This document shows positions 53,701 through 61,285 of a stretch of DNA of 64,000 bases, one piece after another; position 1 is the stretch's first letter, and every line of letters begins with the position of its first letter. The stretch covers positions 1 through 64,000 of the forward strand of contig NZ_JHXX01000007.1 of NCBI RefSeq assembly GCF_000621605.1. The letters run 5' to 3'. The DNA comes from Butyrivibrio sp. MC2021 (GTDB lineage Bacteria > Bacillota > Clostridia > Lachnospirales > Lachnospiraceae). A program made the translations under genes and the position numbers. The notes beneath the pieces are model-generated. The model had not been told where the DNA came from, searched no databases, and saw only the letters and a list, made by a program, of their open reading frames with translations.

Positions 53701-53780
53701 TCAAGGGCCTTGTGAATTCCCTTGGCAACAAACATATCCTTCTCAAGATGTCTGTAACTTATAAATGCATCATATTTCAT
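50772..53780 (-). CDS. TIR - transmembrane - beta-propeller protein
   Basis: 1002 residues. The N-terminal TIR domain (about 1-155) starts 'MKYDAFISYRHLEKD' and has 'VFRDQEELPIGSDLG', 'SEYLVVICSPQTKESVWVMK' and 'EIDTFIEMHG'. W87 and E91 form a WxxxE motif; in NAD-cleaving TIR domains the Glu of this motif is catalytic. A basic stretch (169-178) and one membrane helix (179-200) follow, then a short coiled coil and about 780 residues of repeated beta-strands with 'YDLKTGQ', 'MDLDSGEE' and 'YDLGKHD'-type WD40/quinoprotein-like blades. The TIR is predicted inside and the propeller outside the cell. It starts 23 bp after the stop of the giant leucine-rich protein, on the same strand, with AAGGA upstream. 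Confidence 0.88.
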   Translation of the reverse strand: MKYDAFISYRHLEKDMFVAKGIHKALETTKIPGKIQKLTGKKKIQRVFRDQEELPIGSDLGENIQSALSESEYLVVICSPQTKESVWVMKEIDTFIEMHGRSKILAVLVEGEPYESFPSQILVDDFGCPVEPLAADVRGADKKEISRKIKSECMRLAAAIIGCEYDDLRQRHRERIMRRYVAVAAAIAAVSVVFGIYNAYNLQRINENYQQKLINESRVLAKTSSAALKEGDRKAAALVAVEGLPHDGNDRPFVAETMHSLSQALGSYKIIGNTTYDKLIHHDWEVEGAACNPEGTRMVSYDEKDGVYYWDLNTGELLFKLSPEFTDEGKASVVGVGLYESGIIVVTSYYVRAYDEKGEVIYSKEVVNKAEAAEFNSDYSRVAVGAYRGMTIYDCETGDIVGKYEIEDGLGFSYDVTMSRYSDAAAMENAFGHFIGVYDAGTDKYLELPYTGESFLAYRFTLDGGFVVASYTQGSSSASGGLRPAYIQKYDLKTGQQVFEVEYNVLYDSFITPSLFSLASRAYEMGGVRHREIIFRAYDQCVVMDLDSGEEIAHLSTENSFYSKIVFSANSDTIFACTLAGEILPIGILSDTVYSDDRMVVSGGISDIFPGQGRIVTINTGSPDATVLSDLADEHRDVMDRRNWSYLRQTAFSPSKETYTLSGWASSELLECVVYRSSDDSILAEFGINCHILSSSLLYYLDEDTIVVDTNEDGAKLFYYSIKDDKLEEKLFSSDSEFYGDYALSKDGTKIVFYNDNGVLISDVEKRETISGGQVSDGYSDSDIIEMAAVTNDAGTVYFNMGDGVFRSIDVSSGVITTMLEEYRLDAFFLSDDEKTLFASCADGKLRIISLDDKKVREEIDFYGGSDSLVRVSEDGSRMYLIGSDGIFRIYDLGKHDFIYEADDTITYLMSMEEDVENGLLVFRDQYYMYFYDLESLGFLGEAEYGVLYKNDSDRPENVISYYGGNIYRFKMKTLEDLLEEVKEQFGDEQITPSQKRKYNIG

Positions 53781-53803
53781 ATTGCTGAATGTCCTTACGT
53801 CTT

Positions 53804-56800
53804 TTAGGAAATCTTCTGAGGAAGAACCTTATAGTTAAAGGTCTTCATGCCGGTGTAGCCCTTGGAGCCGTTGCCCCAAATGTAAACAGTCTTATCTCCG
53901 GCGGAGAAGTATCTGGGTGATGGAAAGATGAGAGAGTAATCATCACTGCTCAGAACTTTTCCGTTCAGAGTCACTTCCAGATCCTCTTTTGCTACATCAA
54001 CATCAGTTCCGTCGTATATGAACTGCTTTTTTAGCTTGACTGTGGCCTTTGAAAGATCCAGATCTTTATTTACCACATAGTATTCATCGTCTATGTAAGT
54101 ACCATAGTTGCCAATAAGGGGAATATATATTGTAAGTCTTGTTCCTATAGGAGCAATATCTCCGGGGGTAACCTCAGAACCCGCCTTGACTTTGGTGCTT
54201 ACATATTTTTTGCTCTTCTTGTTGTACCTCTTTACAGTGGCTGCATCATAGTAGTAATAAAGTATTCCGTTGGGATCATAGTCCACTCCGGCTTTCAAAG
54301 GATTTCCATCTGCATAGGGCCTTATGGTAAAAGTTGTCTTATAGTTATCCGCCTCATCCTTATATGGCGCATCCTTCACATCAACATACATTCCGTATAC
54401 GTTGTTTTTTACGATGGAATAATTAATGTTTATCGTTCCGGTAAAAGGTGCTTTACCTGTAATCGTAAGTGTTGCGGTGCCTACTGCTTTGCAGTTTTTG
54501 TAAGCCACATCATAGTACTCCGGCTTAATGTATGAATAATTATCGTCTTTGGGATCCTTTATACTAATATCGATCTCAGGCTTTATATCTCTGTCCATGT
54601 AGGGATAGCCTTTGTATTTATCCGCATATCCGGTGTATGAAAGCCTGACCAGCACACTCTTGCTTGTATCACCAGTACCATAGTGCATTACATAGCTTGA
54701 ATAACTCTTGCTGAGGTCATATCCTTCAATATTCTCTCTTGGAATCTCAAAAGTAACCGGATCACCCCTAAAAAGCACAAATCCATTGTTATCGCTGCTT
54801 GGAGAAACTGTTATAAAAGCCTTGTAGGTGTCTTTATCAAAGCTGGTCGTAACTTTGTAGTAGTCCGTCTCAGAGGTGATATCCTTACCCTTAAGCAATA
54901 TGGAAAATGCTCCGGTAACATCTACACTACTTCCGTCAAATTTTACCTTTTTATTGAACTTAACAGTAATATCTTTGACTGTGGTAAAAGCTACAGATAT
55001 AGTATGCTCCCCCACATAGATCTGCCCATGAATATTCCTGGGGCTGAGACGCACATAGCACTTTCCGTTATCATAATAAACGCTCCTACTAAAATAGTTT
55101 TCTACGGTATCAGGAAGTTTTTCACGTCCGGTATAAGTTCCCTTCTTGTATTTCTTAACATAGGCTTTAAACTTTTTAAGATCACTCTTATTTGCAAAGA
55201 GGAACAGCTCTTCATCAAGGACGTAGGGCACTACGCTGCTGGTCTTCTTTCCTTTTATCTTTATTTTTTTTACCAGCTGACCTGAATACTCTGAAGCATC
55301 ACAGGCAATATAGGTCACTGTAATAACACCGCTTGCGAGGTCATAATTGTAAGAATCCTCATAGTCAACACTTTTCCTGAGCTTTCTACCATTCACCTTG
55401 ATATCGGGTATGCTAAAGTTTTTAATATCAGTGGTTTTCACACTTGAGGGCATTTTGCACTGGGCTGTACTCAGGTCAGTCTTTTCCACAATCTCAATAT
55501 TGCAGTACCTGGTGCCGGTAAAGTTGCCTTTTCCCTTTATAATAACTTTGTAAGTGCCGGGAGCTTTGAAGGCATTTGCGTCATAAGTCTTCTTATCATC
55601 AGGATTGGTTCCGGGATACTCAACCACATAGTCAGTCCCCTCTTTAAGCACAAAATCTTCATCGTATGATCGGGGTATATAAACTTTCACCTTAGGCTTT
55701 TTTACCTTGCCGTTATATGAAAGAATGTCTTCATCAGTTCTTACTTGGAATGATCCCTTGTCAACACCGCTGAAATCCCTGGGCTTTATGTCCAGATTGA
55801 TTGTCTTTTTACCGGAGTAATTGCCTATAAAGGTCAGGGTCATGGTTCCCTTTCCTGCGTTGACATTATTGCTGTAGGAAACGGTAAAATCTTTGTCCAG
55901 ACTTAGTCTTCTTGTATGATAATAGACTCCCGGTTCATATGACCTTATGGTTATAGGTCCGCCTGAATAAACCAGATTCTGCAAAATCCTGTCACTGACC
56001 CAAAATCCCTGGGGAACATCCTCAGGAAGATTAAAGTTCATATACTGCCTGTCAGCCTCCGATATGGTTCCCCAATAATCGTAGAAATTTTTAACGATCT
56101 CGAATTTACCGTAAAGAGTAATGTTTTCGGTCACAGGCTTCTTAAAATCATATGGCTTCGTGTATTTCTTATCCGTATACCACCCGCCAAAGCTGTATGC
56201 TTTGGTATTCACATTGAAATTGTTATAATTCAATGCAGGAATATGAGCGCAGCGGCCGGAATATACAGTCTGATTTGCTATATCCGTTTTTTGTCTTTTT
56301 TCTGTTCCGTCAGGATAGGTTATGTTAAAGCTTACTGTATAACTCTCGCCCATGGGCTCCAGACTATAGCTGCTTGCGTAGCCAAAATAATCACCGGTTA
56401 TCCCCTTCCAGGTGGGATTGGTTGCAGGATAAAAAAACTTTATCTTTTTTTTATCGTTGTTATGAACATTAAGTGAATAATATTCTACTGAAGGCCTGTC
56501 TCCATAAAAATAGACTTCCTCCATATCTCCAGACCAGATTCCATGATACTCGATGCTCTCGATACTTTTGCCAAGCTTGATCGTAACGAGGTCAACAGAA
56601 TAGTACATATTATCGGTGGCTCCAAAGGCACCATATCTCACTTGTTTAAGTCCGTTTCCGGTATCCACATGATTGATACATGTCATTAAAAAGGCGCAGC
56701 GGCCAACATCTTTAACATTGTCACTAAGCTTGAGGTTACCGCTTAAGTTGTTGCAGTAATAGAAAGCAAAATCACCGATTTCCCTTACTGAGCCGGGAAT

Positions 56801-58171
56801 AACCAGTTCTCCATGCAAGTAATAATTCAAATAAAAAGCGTAAGCAGGAATAACGCTCAGTTTGTTTCCAAGCTTAAGTGTTCCATATTTACTCATTTTC
56901 AAACAGCTAAAGGCTGATTCGCCAAGGTCTGTCACCTTTTCCAGGTGAAAAATCCCATCTGAAGCCACAAGATCCACAGCAGCATTGTCAAAGGCATAGG
57001 AGCCGATATGTGTGACATTTCCCAGCTTCTCGGCGCCGGCAAGTGAAGTGATTTTCGTGTATCTGAAGGCAGCGCTTCCGATGGATGAAACAGATGCCGG
57101 AAATTTAAAGCTGTCTATTGTCATGTTATAAAAAGCGTAATCACCGATGGTTGTTATGGCATCATCCATCTCAACCTTTGTGATGTCCAGGCTGTAACCG
57201 TACCAGGGGGTCTTCTCCACGAAGGAATAGTCCCTCATGGGTCCCTTTCCCTTGAGTTTCAGCGTTCCGGTCTTTTCATCAAAGAACCACTTGATGTTAT
57301 CACCGCAGGTGTCATCATCGTTCTGATCCACCTTTTTAAAGGTCACTGACCTGAACTGCTTTTTGATCTTATTGGTATTCTTTTTTCCGTAGCCCTTTAC
57401 CCCGGAGGGATAAAAAACTACCACGTCGGAATCCTCAAAGGCCCCCGTTCCCACAGTGGGAAGCTTTCCGTTTAAGGAAACCACCATAAGGGAAGTGCAG
57501 CCCACAAAAGCGTACTTCTCTATTTTGGTAATAGTCTTTGGAAGCGAGATCTTTTTTATTTTGGACATTTCGGGGAAAGCATAGCTTCCGATTGAAGTTA
57601 CACCCTCTTCGATAATGATGTTTTCTATCTTGTAAATTATGTTTGATTCCTTGATCCAGGGTGCCAGATCAGTATTCGAGAAGCTGTCCATCTTTCCTGT
57701 ACCTGATATCTTCAGAGTCTTTCCGTCCTCATCAAGTTCAAAGGTCAGGTTCTTACCGCAGGAGCCTGTATAAACATTTCCTGCGCCGGCTTCAACTATG
57801 GCCATGGCCTCATCCAGAGACAGCTCATGAATACTGTTCTCAATTTCCTCCAAAACGGAAATGTCCCCGTCATCCTCTGTCAGTTCATCATCTTCGGCAT
57901 CATCGATATCTTCGGATTGCTCCGGTTCCTCAGGGCTCTCCGGCTCCGGGATGATCTCTTCGCAATATTCTTCATCTTCAATGGTAATCTCATCCTGAAC
58001 AGGATCTTCAGATAAAGGCTCTTCAAAAGCCTCATCAGATAATTCTTCTGTGGCCTCCTCAAGGATGATCTCCTCGAAGGCTGACGCGTCGACTTTGCAT
58101 AAACCCACAGCACAAAAAAGCTGAAGCACCGCAAGGGTCAGCAAATAAGCTCGTCTCACACATTTTTTCAT
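53804..58171 (-). CDS. Giant secreted BspA-type leucine-rich-repeat protein
   Basis: 1455 residues. Signal peptide about 1-30 ('YLLTLAVLQLFCAVGLC'), then a very acidic region (about 32-120). BspA/LRR_5 repeats span about 140-610 ('GVTSIGSYAFPEMSKIKKIS', 'AITTIGDYAFYNMTIDSFKF', 'HIGSYAFDNAAVDLVAS'). One Flg_new/InlB-type repeat lies about 625-695 ('YSFGGWYTDKKYTKPYDFKK', 'PVTENITLYGKF'). A long series of beta-sandwich modules fills the rest ('TLTFIGNYSGKKTINLDIKP' and similar). No LPxTG or membrane anchor is seen at the end ('MKTFNYKVLPQKIS'). BspA proteins act in adhesion and host or particle contact. It is the first gene of an operon with the TIR protein. Confidence 0.9.
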   Translation of the reverse strand: MKKCVRRAYLLTLAVLQLFCAVGLCKVDASAFEEIILEEATEELSDEAFEEPLSEDPVQDEITIEDEEYCEEIIPEPESPEEPEQSEDIDDAEDDELTEDDGDISVLEEIENSIHELSLDEAMAIVEAGAGNVYTGSCGKNLTFELDEDGKTLKISGTGKMDSFSNTDLAPWIKESNIIYKIENIIIEEGVTSIGSYAFPEMSKIKKISLPKTITKIEKYAFVGCTSLMVVSLNGKLPTVGTGAFEDSDVVVFYPSGVKGYGKKNTNKIKKQFRSVTFKKVDQNDDDTCGDNIKWFFDEKTGTLKLKGKGPMRDYSFVEKTPWYGYSLDITKVEMDDAITTIGDYAFYNMTIDSFKFPASVSSIGSAAFRYTKITSLAGAEKLGNVTHIGSYAFDNAAVDLVASDGIFHLEKVTDLGESAFSCLKMSKYGTLKLGNKLSVIPAYAFYLNYYLHGELVIPGSVREIGDFAFYYCNNLSGNLKLSDNVKDVGRCAFLMTCINHVDTGNGLKQVRYGAFGATDNMYYSVDLVTIKLGKSIESIEYHGIWSGDMEEVYFYGDRPSVEYYSLNVHNNDKKKIKFFYPATNPTWKGITGDYFGYASSYSLEPMGESYTVSFNITYPDGTEKRQKTDIANQTVYSGRCAHIPALNYNNFNVNTKAYSFGGWYTDKKYTKPYDFKKPVTENITLYGKFEIVKNFYDYWGTISEADRQYMNFNLPEDVPQGFWVSDRILQNLVYSGGPITIRSYEPGVYYHTRRLSLDKDFTVSYSNNVNAGKGTMTLTFIGNYSGKKTINLDIKPRDFSGVDKGSFQVRTDEDILSYNGKVKKPKVKVYIPRSYDEDFVLKEGTDYVVEYPGTNPDDKKTYDANAFKAPGTYKVIIKGKGNFTGTRYCNIEIVEKTDLSTAQCKMPSSVKTTDIKNFSIPDIKVNGRKLRKSVDYEDSYNYDLASGVITVTYIACDASEYSGQLVKKIKIKGKKTSSVVPYVLDEELFLFANKSDLKKFKAYVKKYKKGTYTGREKLPDTVENYFSRSVYYDNGKCYVRLSPRNIHGQIYVGEHTISVAFTTVKDITVKFNKKVKFDGSSVDVTGAFSILLKGKDITSETDYYKVTTSFDKDTYKAFITVSPSSDNNGFVLFRGDPVTFEIPRENIEGYDLSKSYSSYVMHYGTGDTSKSVLVRLSYTGYADKYKGYPYMDRDIKPEIDISIKDPKDDNYSYIKPEYYDVAYKNCKAVGTATLTITGKAPFTGTININYSIVKNNVYGMYVDVKDAPYKDEADNYKTTFTIRPYADGNPLKAGVDYDPNGILYYYYDAATVKRYNKKSKKYVSTKVKAGSEVTPGDIAPIGTRLTIYIPLIGNYGTYIDDEYYVVNKDLDLSKATVKLKKQFIYDGTDVDVAKEDLEVTLNGKVLSSDDYSLIFPSPRYFSAGDKTVYIWGNGSKGYTGMKTFNYKVLPQKIS

Positions 58172-58221
58172 ACCAAGTCTCCCAATCTCCCGCTTATTCT
58201 CTCTCCCCTATAAGCGTTATA

Positions 58222-58250
58222 ATTTTAAACGAAATGCACAAAAATGTAAA
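58222..58250 (-). promoter_or_regulatory. Promoter of the LRR-TIR operon
   Basis: On the minus strand TTTACA (58245-58250) and TAAAAT (58222-58227) are exactly 17 nt apart, about 50 bp before the LRR start with GGGAGA near the ATG. Confidence 0.6.
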
Positions 58251-58281
58251 CTTTTATTACAATACTTTTACTAATTTTTTA

Positions 58282-58310
58282 TTGAACTTGAAAAAAGCCC
58301 GTGCTATACT
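58282..58310 (+). promoter_or_regulatory. Promoter of typA
   Basis: TTGAAC (58282-58287) and TATACT (58305-58310) with a 17-nt spacer on the plus strand, about 55 bp before typA. Confidence 0.75.
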
Positions 58311-58365
58311 ACATTAGTTTGAAAATTGGTGAATTTTTGTTTTTCTTATTAATAGGAGATTTTTT

Positions 58366-60204
58366 ATGAAGCAGACAAGAAATGATGTAAGAAACGTAGC
58401 TATTATTGCCCATGTAGACCATGGTAAGACAACTCTGGTTGACGGACTTCTTCGCCAGAGCGGCGTTTTCCGTCAGGGTCAGGATGTTGTTGAGCGTGTA
58501 ATGGACTCCGGCGATATCGAGCGTGAGCGTGGTATTACAATCATGTCCAAGAACACTGCTATCACATATAAGGACATCAAGATCAACATCATCGACACTC
58601 CTGGCCACGCAGATTTCGGCGGAGAGGTTGAGCGTGTACTTAAGATGGTTAACGGCGTTATCCTTGTTGTTGACGCCTTTGAGGGACCTATGCCCCAGAC
58701 CAAGTTCGTTCTTGGTAAGGCCATGGATCTTGGTCTTCCTGTAATCGTATGTATCAACAAGATCGACAGACCCGAGGCAAGACCTAACGAAGTTATCGAT
58801 GAGGTTCTCGAGCTTCTTATGGACCTTGGCGCCGATGACAACCAGCTTGACTGTCCTTTCGTATTTGCATCAGCAAAGGCAGGTACATCTTCCCTTAGCA
58901 TTGACGAGGCAGGCACAGATATGAAGCCTCTTCTTGATACAATCGTTAACTACATTCCTGCTCCTGTGGGTGATCCCGATGCCAGCACACAGGTACTTAT
59001 CAGCACCATCGACTACAACGAGTACGTTGGACGTATCGGTGTAGGTAAGGTTGACAACGGTGTTGTTAAGGTTAACCAGGAGGTTGTGGTTGTTAACCAC
59101 CACGAGCCTGACCGCCACATCAAGACCAAGATCGGTAAGCTCTATGAGTACGACGGACTTGGAAGAGTCGAGGTTCAGGAAGCCAAGATCGGTTCCATCG
59201 TAGCTATTTCCGGTATCGAAGATCTCAAGATTGGTGATACCCTTTGCTCAGTTGATAATCAGGTTGCTATTCCTTTCCAGAAGATCTCTGAGCCCACTAT
59301 TTCAATGAACTTTATTGTTAATGACTCTCCTCTTGCAGGTCAGGAAGGTAAGTATGTAACATCAAGACATCTTCGTGACAGACTTTACAGAGAACTTAAC
59401 ACCGACGTTTCCCTCCGTGTTGAGGATACAGATACAACAGAGACCTTCAAGGTTTCAGGCCGTGGTGAGCTTCACCTTTCAGTTCTTATCGAGACCATGC
59501 GTCGTGAGGGCTTTGAGTTCGCAGTAAGTAAGGCCGAGGTTATCTACCACACAGACGAGCAGGGACACAAGCTGGAGCCCATGGAGAAGTGCTACATCGA
59601 TGTTCCTGATGAGTTCTCAGGAAGCGTTATCCAGAAGCTTGGTGAGCGTAAGGGTGAGCTTGTAAACATGGGTGCAGGTAACGGCGGATACACACGTATC
59701 GAGTTCAACATTCCTTCCCGCGGACTTATCGGTTACAGAGGTGAGTTCATGACAGATACCAAGGGTAACGGTATCATCAATACTATTTTTGACGGATATG
59801 CTCCTTACAAGGGAGATATGAACTATAGAAAGACAGGTTCCGTTATCGCCTTCGAGGGCGGTGAGGCTACTGCATACGGTCTTTTCAATGCTCAGGACCG
59901 TGGCCAGCTCTTCATCAAGACCGGCGATAAGGTTTACTCAGGAATGGTTATCGGAACCAGCGGAAAGAGCGAGGACGTTGAGGTTAATGTCTGCAAGACC
60001 AAGCACCTCACCAACACAAGAACTTCTTCCTCAGATGAAGCTCTTCGTCTTGTTCCACCTCGTATCATGTCTCTTGAGCAGTGCATCGAGTTCATCGACA
60101 ACGACGAGTTATTAGAGGTAACTCCTACAAGCCTTAGAATCCGTAAGAGAATTCTTGATCCTACTCTTAGAAAGAGAGCTAACTTCAAGAACAACGCAAA
60201 GTAA
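58366..60204 (+). CDS. typA: Translational GTPase TypA/BipA
   Basis: 612 residues. EF-G-like GTPase with G1 'AHVDHGKTT', G2 'RGITI', G3 '[12 protein letters not shown]' and G4 'NKID'. Domains II, III and V and the TypA-specific C-terminal domain are complete ('[20 protein letters not shown]', '[20 protein letters not shown]'). It acts on ribosomes in 50S assembly and stress adaptation. TAGGAGA precedes the ATG. Single gene followed by a very long hairpin. Confidence 0.97.
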   Translation: MKQTRNDVRNVAIIAHVDHGKTTLVDGLLRQSGVFRQGQDVVERVMDSGDIERERGITIMSKNTAITYKDIKINIIDTPGHADFGGEVERVLKMVNGVILVVDAFEGPMPQTKFVLGKAMDLGLPVIVCINKIDRPEARPNEVIDEVLELLMDLGADDNQLDCPFVFASAKAGTSSLSIDEAGTDMKPLLDTIVNYIPAPVGDPDASTQVLISTIDYNEYVGRIGVGKVDNGVVKVNQEVVVVNHHEPDRHIKTKIGKLYEYDGLGRVEVQEAKIGSIVAISGIEDLKIGDTLCSVDNQVAIPFQKISEPTISMNFIVNDSPLAGQEGKYVTSRHLRDRLYRELNTDVSLRVEDTDTTETFKVSGRGELHLSVLIETMRREGFEFAVSKAEVIYHTDEQGHKLEPMEKCYIDVPDEFSGSVIQKLGERKGELVNMGAGNGGYTRIEFNIPSRGLIGYRGEFMTDTKGNGIINTIFDGYAPYKGDMNYRKTGSVIAFEGGEATAYGLFNAQDRGQLFIKTGDKVYSGMVIGTSGKSEDVEVNVCKTKHLTNTRTSSSDEALRLVPPRIMSLEQCIEFIDNDELLEVTPTSLRIRKRILDPTLRKRANFKNNAK

Positions 60205-60218
60205 TATTTATCCCGGAC

Positions 60219-60317
60219 GCCATAAGGCAGACAAATGCCAGACGGAGGAATAACTTACAACAATAAAAATCATTGCTATAAGTCATTCCTCCGCCTGGCA
60301 TTTTGTCTGCCTTAGGG
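60219..60317. repeat. About 100-bp near-perfect inverted repeat after typA
   Basis: Arms of about 37 nt (from CCATAAGGCAGACAAATGCC at 60219 to ACTTA near 60256, and from TAAGTCATTCCTCCG near 60279 to CTTAGGG at 60317) pair with only a few mismatches and one bulge around an A/T-rich loop of about 22 nt. No T-run follows on the plus strand. Size and symmetry are those of MITE/REP-like palindromic elements or a very stable 3'-UTR hairpin. Confidence 0.75.
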
Positions 60318-60473
60318 CTGTTCCTGGAAAATATTTACTGTTTTCCATACAATAATTCCCCTAAAAATACTATGATTATCAAAATATCGGTATAGGAAAA
60401 GCACCGAAAAGCACGCATATTCTGTTTGAATGATTTCTGGCGTCCTGTTCTCAGCACATGATCTCCCTCACAT

Positions 60474-61106
60474 TCAGATCAGATAATATCCTTTATCACC
60501 CTGGGTAATGGTAATCTGGCCTTCGCATTTTTGGGTGAGGCCGTCGGTGATACGGGTGATGTCGGCTTCGCGGACGCAGATGTCGAACTCCACATCCGCC
60601 TCGTAACGGGAATCGGAGATGGCTATCTCGTTCTGTCCAAGGTAATACTGCACATTGTTGATCATGTTGTAACCAACCTTCAATGTGAGCTTCTGGGCGT
60701 AGATCTTGGTGCCAACTTCGGAATTGGCAATTCCCGCCTGGGCTGCCTGGGTATAGGCTCTGACAAGGCCGCCCGTTCCAAGAAGCACGCCTCCAAAATA
60801 TCTTGTAACTATCACAAGAACATTTGTTATGCCTGCTCCTGTAATGACCTCAAGGATAGGCTTTCCAGCGGTTCCCGAGGGCTCGCCGTTATCGCTGCAT
60901 CTGGTGTTCTCACTGTTTTCACCGATTACAAAGGCGTAGCAGTTGTGCCTTGCATCCCAGTACTTCTTGGAGATCTCAGCAATCTTTTCCTCTGCCTCTT
61001 CCTGGGACTGTACCGCAAAAACATTGGCTATAAACCGGGACTTCTTCTCAACTATCTCTCCGGTTCCATTTTTTGTTATTACTTTATATGATTCAAGTTT
61101 TCCCAT
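60474..61106 (-). CDS. yigZ: YigZ/IMPACT family protein
   Basis: 210 residues. The N-terminal UPF0029/Impact domain has 'KSRFIANVFAVQSQEEAEEK', 'DARHNCYAFVIG' and 'SDNGEPSGTAGKPILEV'; the C-terminal part is the DUF1949 ferredoxin-like domain ('EADVEFDICVREADITRITD'). YigZ-type proteins are RNA- or ribosome-associated regulators of unclear biochemical role. Single gene. A GCGAGTAT-N6-ATACTCGC hairpin lies just upstream (61152-61173). Confidence 0.93.
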   Translation of the reverse strand: MGKLESYKVITKNGTGEIVEKKSRFIANVFAVQSQEEAEEKIAEISKKYWDARHNCYAFVIGENSENTRCSDNGEPSGTAGKPILEVITGAGITNVLVIVTRYFGGVLLGTGGLVRAYTQAAQAGIANSEVGTKIYAQKLTLKVGYNMINNVQYYLGQNEIAISDSRYEADVEFDICVREADITRITDGLTQKCEGQITITQGDKGYYLI

Positions 61107-61234
61107 GTAAATATTTTATCATCCTTCAACTACCGATATCTTTGTGTTTTGGCGAGTATTATTGCATACTCGCTTCCCCCTGTTTTTCAATAAAGATTAT
61201 ATCCCTCACATAATATTGTCGCAATAATACATAG

Positions 61235-61273
61235 CAAAACCTCACATGGATAGCCATATCCATGTGAGGTTTG
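61235..61273 (-). terminator. Terminator of the right-edge surface protein gene
   Basis: AACCTCACATGGATA and TATCCATGTGAGGTT form a perfect 15-bp stem with a 4-nt loop; on the minus strand TTTTG follows. It lies directly after the stop at 61286. Confidence 0.82.
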
Positions 61274-61285
61274 TATTATTTGGGG

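Noticed and set aside
50772..58171. Classical anti-phage defence island around the TIR gene
   Set aside because: Neighbours are dapA, typA and yigZ; no other defence genes, integrase or att sites are visible.
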